Assembly (NCBI RefSeq): GCF_013373795.3
Contig: NZ_CP088022.1
Coordinates: 5,394,001-5,458,000 of the forward strand
From: Bradyrhizobium quebecense
Lineage (GTDB): Bacteria > Pseudomonadota > Alphaproteobacteria > Rhizobiales > Xanthobacteraceae
Direction of reading: 5' to 3'
Length of the DNA: 64,000 bases
The notes under the pieces are model-generated. The model made no database searches. It worked only from the letters and a program-made list of their open reading frames with translations, and was not told where the DNA came from. The translations under genes and the position numbers were made by a program. Positions 9,097 to 17,116 of this stretch are shown here, in pieces. How positions within the stretch are numbered: the stretch's first letter is position 1; the number at the start of each line of letters is the position of its first letter.

Positions 9097-10375
9097 TGGC
9101 GGCTCCCATCTCGAGCTGCAGCTGCAACAGATACGGCTCGAGAGCGGTCACCGTGCGCTCCAGCGCGCCACCGAGCTGTTCGACGACGCGCTCGGAGGCC
9201 GCAAGCGAGGCATCGCGTGCCGCGGGATCGGCGAGGAACTGGCCGAGCTGCTTGACCAGCGCTTCCAGATCGTCGGCGCGCCGCGCACCGCCGGCACGAT
9301 CGAGCGCGTCATAGACCTCGGTGAAGTTGAAGACGTGCGGGCCGTGCACAATCGCAGCGCCGAGCTTGATCGCCTCGATCGGGTTCTGGCCGCCATGCGC
9401 GACCAGCGAACCGCCCATGAACACGATCGGCGCCAGCCGGTAGAACAGGCCGAGCTCACCCATCGTGTCGGCGACATAGATATCGGTGGTCGCAACCGGC
9501 AGGTCCTCATGCGAGCGCAGCCCGGGGCGCAGGCCCGCTTCCGTCACGAGCCGCGCCACGGCCGCGCCGCGCGCGGCATGCCGCGGCACGATCACCGTGA
9601 GCAACCCGGGGAAGAATCCGGCAAGCGATTTGTGCGCCTCGATCAGGAGCTCTTCCTCGCCGGGATGGGTGGACGCGGCAACCACGATCGCGCGGCCGCG
9701 CGTCACCGACATCAGCCGCTCCAGCTTGGCGGGATCGGCCGGCGGCGCCGCGACGTCGAGCTTGAGGTTGCCGGTGACCATGACGTTTGGGCTGCCGAGC
9801 GCGGCAAAGCGTTCGGCATCAGTCTTCGACTGCGCGAGGCAGATGTCGAACCGCCCGAGCAGCGCTCCGATGGTGTTGGAGACCCGGCGCCAGCGCGGGA
9901 ACGAGCGCTGCGACATCCGCCCGTTGATCAAGACCATCGGCAGCCGCCGCGCGGCGCTCGACAGGATCAGGTTCGGCCACAGGTCGGACTCGATGAACAG
10001 CGCCAGCGACGGACGCCAATGATCGAGGAAGCGCGCGACATAGCGCGGCGAGTCATACGGCACGTATTGATGGATCACATCGGGCGGAAAGCGCTTGGCC
10101 ACGATCGCGGCCGAGGTCACCGTGCCGGACGTGAGCAGGATGCGCAGATTGAGCGCGCGCAGCCGCTCGATCAGCCCGACCGCCGCCAGCACCTCGCCGA
10201 CGCTCGCGCCGTGAATCCACACCAGCGGCCCCTGCGGCCGGACATCGCCGCTCATGCCGCGCCGCTCGCCGACCCGTTCGGGATCTTCCTTGCCGAGCTT
10301 GAGCCGCCGCTTGATCAGCGCAGGCGCGAGCGGCACCATCGCGGACGACAGCTTGCGGTAGACGCGCAACGTCAT
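9089..10375 (-). CDS. waaA: 3-deoxy-D-manno-octulosonic acid transferase
   Basis: A 428-residue GT30 enzyme (also called KdtA) that adds Kdo to lipid IVA at the inner membrane. The start at 10375 (MTLRVYRKLS) is the family start; the longer frame upstream lies over the acyltransferase gene. A short N-terminal hydrophobic stretch is followed by VWIHGASVGE with the catalytic Glu at residue 61, TSGTVTSA, IESDLWPNL, INGRMS, the C-terminal domain with GNLKLD and GGSLVAHGGQNPIE. It sits 10 bases after the acyltransferase stop and overlaps lpxK. Confidence 0.96.
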   Translation of the reverse strand: MTLRVYRKLSSAMVPLAPALIKRRLKLGKEDPERVGERRGMSGDVRPQGPLVWIHGASVGEVLAAVGLIERLRALNLRILLTSGTVTSAAIVAKRFPPDVIHQYVPYDSPRYVARFLDHWRPSLALFIESDLWPNLILSSAARRLPMVLINGRMSQRSFPRWRRVSNTIGALLGRFDICLAQSKTDAERFAALGSPNVMVTGNLKLDVAAPPADPAKLERLMSVTRGRAIVVAASTHPGEEELLIEAHKSLAGFFPGLLTVIVPRHAARGAAVARLVTEAGLRPGLRSHEDLPVATTDIYVADTMGELGLFYRLAPIVFMGGSLVAHGGQNPIEAIKLGAAIVHGPHVFNFTEVYDALDRAGGARRADDLEALVKQLGQFLADPAARDASLAASERVVEQLGGALERTVTALEPYLLQLQLEMGAANA

Positions 10376-10385
10376 CGGTAGCGAG

Positions 10386-11099
10386 CTAGCCAAGCGTTGC
10401 CTCCGGCCGCCCGACGGCTGCATAGGCGCGCCGGGTCGCTTCGTTGAGAAGATTCTCCACGTGCTGCCGAAGCTTTTCCATCGTCGCGGCATCGGCATCG
10501 GGCGGCACATAGACCGGCTCAATACCTACCACTGCGCCGCGTCCGAATGGCAAATTGATGGTCGTGGAATCCCAGTTTTTCAACCGGATGAATCGGCTGG
10601 TGACCATCGCAAAGGGGATGATCGGCCGGCCGGTTTCCCGCGCCAGCATGATGGCCCCGAGACCCGCCACCCGCGCCCGCTTCGGCACGTCGGCCGTGGT
10701 GGCCATGTTGCAGCCGCCTTCCAGCGTCCGAACCATCTCCAGGAAGGCGCCGACGCCGCCCTTGCGATGGAACGCGCCGGAATGGTCGCCGGAACCCCTG
10801 ATCGTGCCGATGCCGAGCCGCTCGACGGCGAGGGCGTTGAACTCGCCGTCGCGGTGGCGGGAGATCAGAACCTTGGCGCGGTAGCTGTCCTTGGTCTTGA
10901 TGAACGGCGTCATGAAGTGCTGGCCGTGCCAGAACACGAAGATCGCCGGCATCAAGGGCTCGACGATCCCGTATACGTCATGCGGCTGATAGATGAAGCG
11001 GTTGGTGTACCACACCAGCCGCAGATACTCGGCCGCAAGCACACCCAGCACGCGCTGCACGAAGCCGCTGCGCAGCAGATCGCGAAGAAGTCGTTTCAA
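10386..11099 (-). CDS. Lysophospholipid acyltransferase family protein (DUF374)
   Basis: A 237-residue putative acyltransferase. DUF374 motifs are visible: FVFWHGQHF (HX4 motif region), LISRHRDGEF, GIGTIRGSG, the conserved TTADVPKRARVAGLGAIMLA and GRPIIPFAMVTSRF. In Rhizobiales a DUF374 protein sits in the waaA-lpxK operon, suggesting a role in lipid A or other envelope lipid acylation; the substrate is not known to me. The only start that fits is TTG at 11099, which overlaps the TGA stop of the DUF4170 gene (TTGA), so translation is probably coupled to it. Confidence 0.88.
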   Translation of the reverse strand: MKRLLRDLLRSGFVQRVLGVLAAEYLRLVWYTNRFIYQPHDVYGIVEPLMPAIFVFWHGQHFMTPFIKTKDSYRAKVLISRHRDGEFNALAVERLGIGTIRGSGDHSGAFHRKGGVGAFLEMVRTLEGGCNMATTADVPKRARVAGLGAIMLARETGRPIIPFAMVTSRFIRLKNWDSTTINLPFGRGAVVGIEPVYVPPDADAATMEKLRQHVENLLNEATRRAYAAVGRPEATLG

Positions 11100-11344
11100 T
11101 GGGAGTGCTTTGTGTCCTGCTCAGGATCGAGCAACCGGTGGAGGTGAACAACGAAATAGCGCGTCTGGGCGTTGTCCACGGTCGCTTGCGCCTTCGCCTT
11201 CCAGGCCGCATAGGCGGTCGCATAGTTCGGGTAAACGCCGACGATCTCGACTTCGTCCAGGTTCTTGAAGGTGTTGTGCTCGAGATCGGTCAACTCACCG
11301 CCGATCACGAGGTGAAGCAGCTGTGGCTGGGCATTGTCTGACAT
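11096..11344 (-). CDS. DUF4170 domain-containing protein
   Basis: An 82-residue soluble protein starting MSDNAQPQLLHLVIGGELTD. The pattern HLVIGGEL...EIVGVYPNYATAYAAWKAKAQATVDNA and YFVVHLHRLLDP identifies DUF4170, a small alphaproteobacterial family of unknown function that regularly precedes the acyltransferase-waaA-lpxK genes. It is the first gene of that run. Its upstream region contains a 15-bp tandem repeat instead of ordinary promoter sequence. Confidence 0.9.
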   Translation of the reverse strand: MSDNAQPQLLHLVIGGELTDLEHNTFKNLDEVEIVGVYPNYATAYAAWKAKAQATVDNAQTRYFVVHLHRLLDPEQDTKHSH

Positions 11345-11385
11345 GATGGTTTTCCTAATGAGATGCCCAGCAAGCAAATGAAGTC

Positions 11386-11504
11386 GTGGTCGTCACAAGT
11401 CTGGTCGTCACGAGTCTGGTCGTCACGAGTCTGGTCGTTACAAGTCTGGTCGTTACAAGTCTGGTCGTCACAGGTTTGTCGTAACAAGTCTGGTCGTCAC
11501 AATC
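11386..11504. repeat. 15-bp tandem direct repeat, about eight units
   Basis: Consecutive units of consensus CTGGTCGTCACAAGT run from 11386. Variants are at position 9 (C/T) and 12-13 (AA/GA/AG); one unit at 11476-11489 is 14 bases and degenerate. The array occupies nearly all the gap between cysQ and DUF4170, starting 41 bases upstream of the DUF4170 start codon. Units are a multiple of three but no gene is believable in it. Confidence 0.97.
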
Positions 11505-11531
11505 GGAAACGCGGTACGGATCGGCGAGGCC

Positions 11532-12341
11532 TCACGGCAATGGACGGTTGCGAAAATGCTCGACAATGCGTGCATGACGTTCGCGTCCCGCTGCCACCAG
11601 CACCCCATGCGTCACCTCCCGGCGATTGTACTCAATCGCATCCCCCGAGAGCGCAGTCATCTTACCACCCGCTTCCTGCACGATCAAATTCGCGGCGGCA
11701 AGATCCCAGTCGCGGCTTTGCCCGCCTGCAAAGGCGGCGTCAAGTCGACCTTGTGCTACGCGGCACAACCGCAGGGCCAGCGATCCGATCCGCGGAAACA
11801 GCGTGATCTCGTCCGATGTCGGGCTGAGCCGCTGCACCAGCGGTTTCGGTCCGGCCATGCGGGGAAAATCGAAATCGGTGCCCGCGGTCGCGTGCACGCC
11901 GCTGTCGTTCAGGGTCGCGCCCTGGCCGCGGGCGGCAAAGAAGAATTCTTCGGTCACCGGCGCATACACCGCCGCGAGCACCGGCGATGCATTCTCAACC
12001 AGCGCCACACTGACGCACCAGTCCTCGCGGCCGGCGAGATAGGCGCGGGTGCCGTCGATCGGATCGACGATCCAGGTGAAGCGCCTGTCGAGCCGGGTCG
12101 CATTGTCGGCGCTTTCCTCCGACAACCAGCCGTAACCCGGCGTCGCCGAACGCAGCTGCTGCTCCAGGAGGTCGTTGACGGCGATGTCGGCCTCCGAGAC
12201 CGGCGAGGACGCGCCCTTGATCCAGTTCTTCAATTCGGTGCGGAACAGCGACGATGCGAGCCGGCCCGCCTCCTGCACCGATCTGGTCAGCAAGGCGGCG
12301 TCGCGCGCCTTGGTCCAGTCGTCCGTATCAGCGTCCGCCAA
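11532..12341 (-). CDS. cysQ: 3'(2'),5'-bisphosphate nucleotidase / inositol monophosphatase family
   Basis: A 269-residue magnesium-dependent, lithium-sensitive-type phosphatase. Metal-site motifs are present: EES in WLSEESADN (here GYGWLSEES), the signature WIVDPIDGTRAYLAG at about 91-105 and DWDLAAANLIVQEAGG near 212-227. The TRAYLAG ending and operon position favour CysQ (turnover of PAP from sulfate assimilation) over SuhB-type inositol monophosphatase, but substrate is inferred. The best start is TTG at 12341, 14 bases inside the pmbA 3' end. Confidence 0.85.
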   Translation of the reverse strand: MADADTDDWTKARDAALLTRSVQEAGRLASSLFRTELKNWIKGASSPVSEADIAVNDLLEQQLRSATPGYGWLSEESADNATRLDRRFTWIVDPIDGTRAYLAGREDWCVSVALVENASPVLAAVYAPVTEEFFFAARGQGATLNDSGVHATAGTDFDFPRMAGPKPLVQRLSPTSDEITLFPRIGSLALRLCRVAQGRLDAAFAGGQSRDWDLAAANLIVQEAGGKMTALSGDAIEYNRREVTHGVLVAAGRERHARIVEHFRNRPLP

Positions 12342-13716
12342 GCGTCAGGCCCTCGATGCGCAGCGTCGGCGAATTGACGCCGTAACGGAATTCCAGATCG
12401 TTGGCGGCGACCAGCGACTTGAACATCGGCAGCAGGTGGCCGGCGATGGTCACTTCGCTGACCGGATAGGTGATCTCGCCATTCTCGATCCAGAAGCCGG
12501 ACGCGCCGCGGCTGTAGTCGCCGGTCACGCCGTTGACGCCGGAGCCGATCAGGTCGGTGACATAGAAGCCCTGCTTGATGTCCGAGATCAGCTCCTTCGG
12601 CGTCACCGCACCCGGCTCGAGATGCAGATTATATGTTCCGGGCGACGGCGAGGACGACACGCCGCGATGCGCATGCCCGGTCGTGACCAGACCGAGCTCG
12701 CGCGCAGTCGCGGAGTCCAGCACCCAGGTGGTCAGCACGCCTTCGTCGATCAACGCGATCTTCTTCACCTTGACGCCCTCGGCGTCGAAGGTCTGCGAGC
12801 GCAGGCCGCGCACGCGCAAGGGATCGTCGATGATACGGATATCCCTGGAGAACAGTTGCTCGCCGAGCTTGTCCTTCAGGAAGCTGGTCTTGCGCGCGAT
12901 CGAGGCGCCGTTGATGGCGCCGACCAGATGGCCGACGATCGAGCCCGCAACCCGCGGATCGAACACCACAGGCACCTTGCAGGTCTCGACCTTGCGCGGA
13001 TTCGACCGCGCCACCGCGCGCTCGCCGGCCCTGCGGCCAACGGCCGTGGGTGAATCGAGATCGGACGCGTGTGGCGCGCTGGTGAAATCATAGTCGCGCT
13101 CCATGCCGGTGCCCTCACCGGAAATCGCCGTCGTCGAGATGCCGTGGCTGGAGCGCAGGTAAGAGCCGTGGAAGCCGGTCGACGTCACCAGCACCATGCC
13201 GCCGATCCCGGTCGAGGCCGATGCACCGCCGGATTTCGTGACGCCCTTGACCGCGAGTGCCGCAGCCTCCGCTTCGATGGCGCGCTGCTCGAGCTCGGCC
13301 GTGGTCGGGACGGTGCGGTCGAGCAGATCGAGATCGGGGAAATCATGCGCATGGAGCGCGGGATCGGCCAGACCGACATATTTGTCGTCAGGCGCCACGC
13401 GCGCCATCGCGACCGCGCGCTCGGCGAGCTTTGCGATCCCGTCGCCGCTGACGTCGTTGGTCGACACCACCGCCTGGCGCTGGCCGACAAACACCCGAAG
13501 TCCGACATCATCGCCCTCGGAGCGCTCGGTTTCCTCGACGCGGCCGTCGCGGACTTCGACGCCTTGCGAGACGCCGCGCACCGCGATGGCATCGGCCGCA
13601 TCGGCGCCGGCGCGCTTTGCGGCTTCGACCAGACGCTGCGCAAGGTCGCTCAGGCCGGACTGGTCGAACAGATCGGAGGTATCGCCGTGTCGCGATGCAG
13701 ATGGTGAAGAGTTCAC
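12328..13716 (-). CDS. pmbA: TldD/PmbA family metalloprotease
   Basis: A 462-residue PmbA-type protein. With TldD, PmbA forms a zinc metalloprotease that trims unfolded peptides, in E. coli microcin B17 precursor and CcdA. The PmbA pattern is visible: RGVSQGVEVRDGRVEETERSEG-type strand (about 46-67), GLRVFVGQRQAVVSTND, the long central domain and the C-terminal SGFWIENGEITYPVSEVTIAGHL. The HExxxH of TldD is absent, as expected for the PmbA subunit. Start is GTG at 13716 with AGGA 8 bases upstream. First gene of the block; tldD is not in the window. Confidence 0.92.
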   Translation of the reverse strand: MNSSPSASRHGDTSDLFDQSGLSDLAQRLVEAAKRAGADAADAIAVRGVSQGVEVRDGRVEETERSEGDDVGLRVFVGQRQAVVSTNDVSGDGIAKLAERAVAMARVAPDDKYVGLADPALHAHDFPDLDLLDRTVPTTAELEQRAIEAEAAALAVKGVTKSGGASASTGIGGMVLVTSTGFHGSYLRSSHGISTTAISGEGTGMERDYDFTSAPHASDLDSPTAVGRRAGERAVARSNPRKVETCKVPVVFDPRVAGSIVGHLVGAINGASIARKTSFLKDKLGEQLFSRDIRIIDDPLRVRGLRSQTFDAEGVKVKKIALIDEGVLTTWVLDSATARELGLVTTGHAHRGVSSSPSPGTYNLHLEPGAVTPKELISDIKQGFYVTDLIGSGVNGVTGDYSRGASGFWIENGEITYPVSEVTIAGHLLPMFKSLVAANDLEFRYGVNSPTLRIEGLTLGGR

Positions 13717-13992
13717 GAACGAATTCCTGCGGATTGAGGGGGGCCCGGAATGGCGTCGACAGACCTAACCAGATGTGCCGGATTCACAGGGAATTCAAGC
13801 ACTTTGCACCGGCGGGCAACAAAGATTTGAGTGATCGGCGCAAGGCTTCGTCAATCATGCGGGCCAACCTCTTGTCAATCATGGCGCCAGGTGAGGAGCG
13901 GTTAACCAGGCTTTTTAAGCCGAAACGGCCATCGCTCGGCTAGGCTCTCACACATCGACCGGGAACATAATCCCGGCGGGGAGACTAAGGCT

Positions 13993-14517
13993 TTGAGGCG
14001 TCAAACACCAACAAGCGGAATCAATTCCGCCGGGTCGAGCCGCGCATTGCGGCTCGACCCACTTTCCCTTCCGCTCAGCTTCCACGCGCAGGATGCGCGC
14101 GCGGATGGCGGCATGCGGCAGGTCGAGCTTCATCGCGAGCATGTCGTGCTGCGCCGCGCCGTTCTCGGCATGCGGATGGCGGTCAATGTTCGCGTCAGCG
14201 ATTTCCTCGGCGTCGCGCTGCGCGGCATCGACGACGCGCAGATGCTGGTGCTGGTTCACCGCGATCCCGCGCTCTCCATTCCGCTCGGCAGCAGTTCGGA
14301 TGCCGAAGAGATCAGCTCCGCCTGGCAGATGTGGAGCGACATCTTCCATCTCCCGCAACTGACCGAGCCGGCGCCGCGCCAGCCTGCCCCGCGCCGCCGC
14401 CGCCGCAACGCAATCCGTGCGCGCCGCCCGAAATTCCCGGTCCGCCGCCGCACCGGCGTCAGCCTCAACGGCACCAGCGTGCATCGCGACGAGCGCGAGA
14501 TCATCGCGCGGGATTGA
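13993..14517 (+). CDS. DUF6101 family protein
   Basis: A 174-residue soluble protein I recognise as the DUF6101 family of Bradyrhizobium and relatives, function unknown. It has a globular first half (LRLDPLSLPLSFHAQDARADG, then MAVNVRVSDFLGVALRGI and QMLVLVHRDPALSIPL) and a strongly basic Arg-rich tail (PRRRRRNAIRARRPKFPVRRR). The only start covering the family's N-terminus is TTG at 13993, just after GGGGAGACTAAGG. The basic tail might bind nucleic acid or ribosomes; that is inference. No gene partner. Confidence 0.75.
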   Translation: MRRQTPTSGINSAGSSRALRLDPLSLPLSFHAQDARADGGMRQVELHREHVVLRRAVLGMRMAVNVRVSDFLGVALRGIDDAQMLVLVHRDPALSIPLGSSSDAEEISSAWQMWSDIFHLPQLTEPAPRQPAPRRRRRNAIRARRPKFPVRRRTGVSLNGTSVHRDEREIIARD

Positions 14518-14552
14518 GTTCGTTTCGCTGCGCTCCACGCCTCTCACCTCTT

Positions 14553-14733
14553 TCGTCATCCTGGCGAAAGCCAGGACCCATAACCACCGCTTTCGGTGAC
14601 GGGCGTGATCGCGGCCCCAGCGTCGCACAACAATTGAGATTTGGGGTAATGGGTCCTGGCTTTCGCCAGGACGACACTGAGTAGGTGGCATTACCGACAT
14701 CCTCAAGCGTCGTCCCTGCTTTCGCAGGGACGA
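14553..14733. repeat. Palindromic repeats, family C (three arms)
   Basis: GTCATCCTGGCGAAAGCCAGGACCC at the left and its inverted copy GGGTCCTGGCTTTCGCCAGGACGAC at 14651-14675 flank about 70 bases with weaker hairpins. A third, separate hairpin GTCGTCCCTGCTTTCGCAGG lies at 14709-14733. A related single hairpin is at 23951-23976. This fills the 349-base gap between DUF6101 and ubiA (convergent), with no gene. Confidence 0.88.
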
Positions 14734-14866
14734 CACCGATCTTGTTGATCGGCTGGCGGGGCATACTCTCGCGTCCTCGCGACATGAATCGTCCGAGTCT
14801 TGCTCTTCTCGCTTCGCGAGCCCTCAGGTGCGCAATTGCGCTCCGGGGAATGGCGAGAGCGCGCCG

Positions 14867-15799
14867 CTACGCTGCGCGCAGCATCGCATCGACGACCAGG
14901 CTCGCGAACAGGATGAAGCCGGCGTCGCGGTTGGATTTGAAGATGCGCAGACAGAGTGCGGGGTCGCTGGTGTCGAGCCGGCGGACCTGCCAGGCGAGAT
15001 GCAGCGCGAACGCCGCCAGCCCAATCCAGGCCGGCCAGCGCGCGCCCGCGAGCGCGAAGGCCACGCCGATCAAGAGCACGGCGAGACCATAAAAGATCAC
15101 CAGCGCCCGATGGGTGCGTGCCCCGAACAGGCGCGCGGTGGATTTGACGCCGATCAGCGCATCATCCTCGGCGTCCTGATGGGCGTAGATGGTGTCGTAG
15201 GCGACCACCCAGGCGATCGATCCGGCGTAAAGCGCGACCGCGGCCGCATCGATGCGATCGAGCGTCACCGCAAATCCCATCAGGGCGCCGTAGGAAAAGG
15301 CGAGGCCGAGCACGACCTGCGGCCACCAGGTGATCCGCTTCATGAACGGATAGATCGCGACGATCACGAGCGAGGCGATGCCGGTCATCACCGCGAAGCG
15401 GTTGAACTGCAGCAGCACGAGAAGCCCGATCAGCGCCTGCAGGACCATGAAGACCACCGCCTGCGTCACCGTGACCTGCCCGGCCGGGATCGGCCGCGAC
15501 CGCGTACGCTCGACCTTGGCGTCGAGATCGCGATCGGTGATGTCGTTCCAGGTGCAGCCCGCGCCTCGCATCACGAAGGCGCCGATGAAGAACAACAGGA
15601 CGACGAGCGGGAGCGAGCGCACATCGTGCGCGACGCCGGCGGCGAGCGCCGCCGACCACCAGCACGGCATCAACAACAGCCAGGAGCCGATCGGCCGATC
15701 GTAGCGCGCAAGCCGCAGATAGGGCCGCGACCAGACCGGCGCATGGGTGTCCACCCAGTTGCCTGTGGAGTCGGCAACGCGGGCGGAGACATCGCTCAT
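14867..15799 (-). CDS. ubiA: 4-hydroxybenzoate polyprenyltransferase
   Basis: A 310-residue integral membrane prenyltransferase of ubiquinone synthesis. It attaches the polyprenyl chain to 4-hydroxybenzoate. The two Asp-rich, magnesium-binding motifs are present: GCTWNDITDRDLDAKVERTRSRP near residues 82-103 and AYDTIYAHQDAEDD near 201-214. About eight hydrophobic segments follow the family pattern. The N-terminus is soluble. It lies 25 bases upstream of nothing on its own strand except the preceding secreted-protein gene (15825-16559), so the two may share a transcript. Confidence 0.95.
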   Translation of the reverse strand: MSDVSARVADSTGNWVDTHAPVWSRPYLRLARYDRPIGSWLLLMPCWWSAALAAGVAHDVRSLPLVVLLFFIGAFVMRGAGCTWNDITDRDLDAKVERTRSRPIPAGQVTVTQAVVFMVLQALIGLLVLLQFNRFAVMTGIASLVIVAIYPFMKRITWWPQVVLGLAFSYGALMGFAVTLDRIDAAAVALYAGSIAWVVAYDTIYAHQDAEDDALIGVKSTARLFGARTHRALVIFYGLAVLLIGVAFALAGARWPAWIGLAAFALHLAWQVRRLDTSDPALCLRIFKSNRDAGFILFASLVVDAMLRAA

Positions 15800-15824
15800 G
15801 GCCGGTCAATCATCGGGCGCCCAA

Positions 15825-16559
15825 TCATCGGGTGAGAACGTTGCCGTTCAGCGTATCGAAGGTGCTGCCGCCCTTCTTGGTCGGCGTCGCTTCCGGCAGC
15901 GAGGCGGACGAGCCGAGCACGTCGCTCAGCGACGGCCCCGCGGGCCCGCGCGGCTGTGCCGCCGCCTGCTCCGCGACGTTGCAGACCTTCTTCAGCAAGG
16001 CCTCGGTATTCTTGTGACCGTCCTTGAGCTGGTTGGAGATCTGCGGCGGGATCCCGCACTTCGACGCGTTGGTGTCGACGTACTTGATCATCTTGACTTC
16101 GGCCTGGCTGTAATTGCCGATCAGCTTGCAGGCCTCCTGCGGGCTGGCGTGCCGGTCGCTCGCCGCCTTGATCGCCTTGCCGCGCTTTTCGGCTTCCTCG
16201 CGTAGCGGGACGAAATCCTTCATGCAGGCGTCACCGGCGGCGCCACCACCGGCGCCGGGCGGGGGCGGCGGAGACGACAGACCGCCGCCGGCGATCGGAG
16301 CCGCACCATTGCTCGGAAATGGCGACGGCGCGCCGCCGACCCTGGCCGCGGGGGCGCCGTTGACCGGCGGAAACGCCGGATCCGGTGCGGTGCTCGCCCG
16401 GCTCGGGCGCGCGCCGTTCACCGGCGGGAACGCGGGATCCGAGGCGGTGCCGGCCTGGCCTTGATTGGGCAACGGCGCCGGAAAGGCGCTCTGGGCCGCG
16501 GCGTGCCCCGCGGACAGGGCGGTCGCGGCAACGGTCAGCACGATCAGTCGGCGGATCAT
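15825..16559 (-). CDS. Secreted Pro/Ala-rich hypothetical protein
   Basis: A 244-residue protein with a cleavable signal peptide (MIRRLIVLTVAATALSAGHAAAQ). The start at 16559 gives this signal. Residues 40-70 contain two exact DPAFPPVNGA repeats in a Pro/Gly-rich linker, then PPPPPGAGGGAAG. The globular second half has four cysteines (ACMKDFVPLREEAEKRGKAIK, EACKLIGNY, SKCGIPP, KKVCNVAEQ), suggesting two disulfides in the periplasm. I recognise this as a conserved Bradyrhizobium hypothetical, no function. Precedes ubiA on the same strand with a 25-base gap. Confidence 0.75.
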   Translation of the reverse strand: MIRRLIVLTVAATALSAGHAAAQSAFPAPLPNQGQAGTASDPAFPPVNGARPSRASTAPDPAFPPVNGAPAARVGGAPSPFPSNGAAPIAGGGLSSPPPPPGAGGGAAGDACMKDFVPLREEAEKRGKAIKAASDRHASPQEACKLIGNYSQAEVKMIKYVDTNASKCGIPPQISNQLKDGHKNTEALLKKVCNVAEQAAAQPRGPAGPSLSDVLGSSASLPEATPTKKGGSTFDTLNGNVLTR

Positions 16560-16825
16560 CGAGGGTGTTTCTCCGGCAAAAGGTCCAGGCAACCCCAGCG
16601 CAACAAAACGAAGCAACGAAATTTGGGGGCGTTTTACGATTCCTGTGAGCCCTTAACAACCCGTGGATTTGGGCGACAGCGCGGCGTAGGGCCACACCGG
16701 CCACATTAAATTGTTCCCCGATTTGAAGCCTTTAGGCCGCGAACGGCGGTAAAACCGGACCATCACATGTGCCTGAACGGGATTTTCGGTGATCCTCAGC
16801 TCGAATATGCGGCCCCACACCGACC

Positions 16826-16960
16826 GAAAAACAAAAGGGGCCGCGTGCAAGCGACCCCTCGGACTTCAAAAATGACTTGGTGACAGAAGCAATATATCGA
16901 CACCACTGTAGTAGTTGGCCGGAGCGTTCCTGACGAGTCCGAGGGACTACGGTGTCACCC
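16826..16960 (-). ncRNA. Candidate structured RNA ending in an intrinsic terminator
   Basis: On the minus strand, GACACCGTAGT (16956-16946) pairs with ACTAC-AGT-GGTGTC (16912-16899), an 11-bp stem with a 3-base bulge. Its loop carries CCCTCGGACT (16945-16936), a perfect complement of AGTCCGAGGG (16865-16856). The latter overlaps the 5' arm of a terminator hairpin, AGGGGTCGC-TTGCAC-GCGGCCCCT, followed by TTTTGTTTTT. This could be a pseudoknotted small RNA or a terminator/antiterminator leader. The next minus-strand gene starts 267 bases downstream. No Rfam family recognised. Confidence 0.5.
16828..16860 (-). terminator. Intrinsic terminator of the candidate RNA
   Basis: Nine-pair hairpin (one G-T wobble) with a six-base loop and a TTTTGTTTTT tail on the minus strand. 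No minus-strand protein gene ends nearby, so it implies an untranslated minus-strand transcript. Confidence 0.75.
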
Positions 16961-17116
16961 GGTTTGGTTAACTTGCCCCGCCGCATTGAAGCCGCCTTAG
17001 CGTTGGCAGACGATGTCAGTCATTGGAATCTGACGATTCTCTCCGATCGTAATCAGCAGCAGTGGGCGATACTTGGCAGCACCGTTGGGCTAGAACGCGG
17101 CTCAGGAATCCAGGAC

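Noticed and set aside
11305..11487. Minus-strand frame of repeated DDQTC/NDQTC units
   Set aside because: It is the 15-bp tandem repeat read in one frame. It has no ribosome site and nothing outside the repeat.
16826..16960. 6S, SRP, tmRNA or RNase P RNA
   Set aside because: I compared the conserved features I remember (SRP GGAAGGAAGCAG-type loop, 6S central bubble, tmRNA tag) and none is visible.
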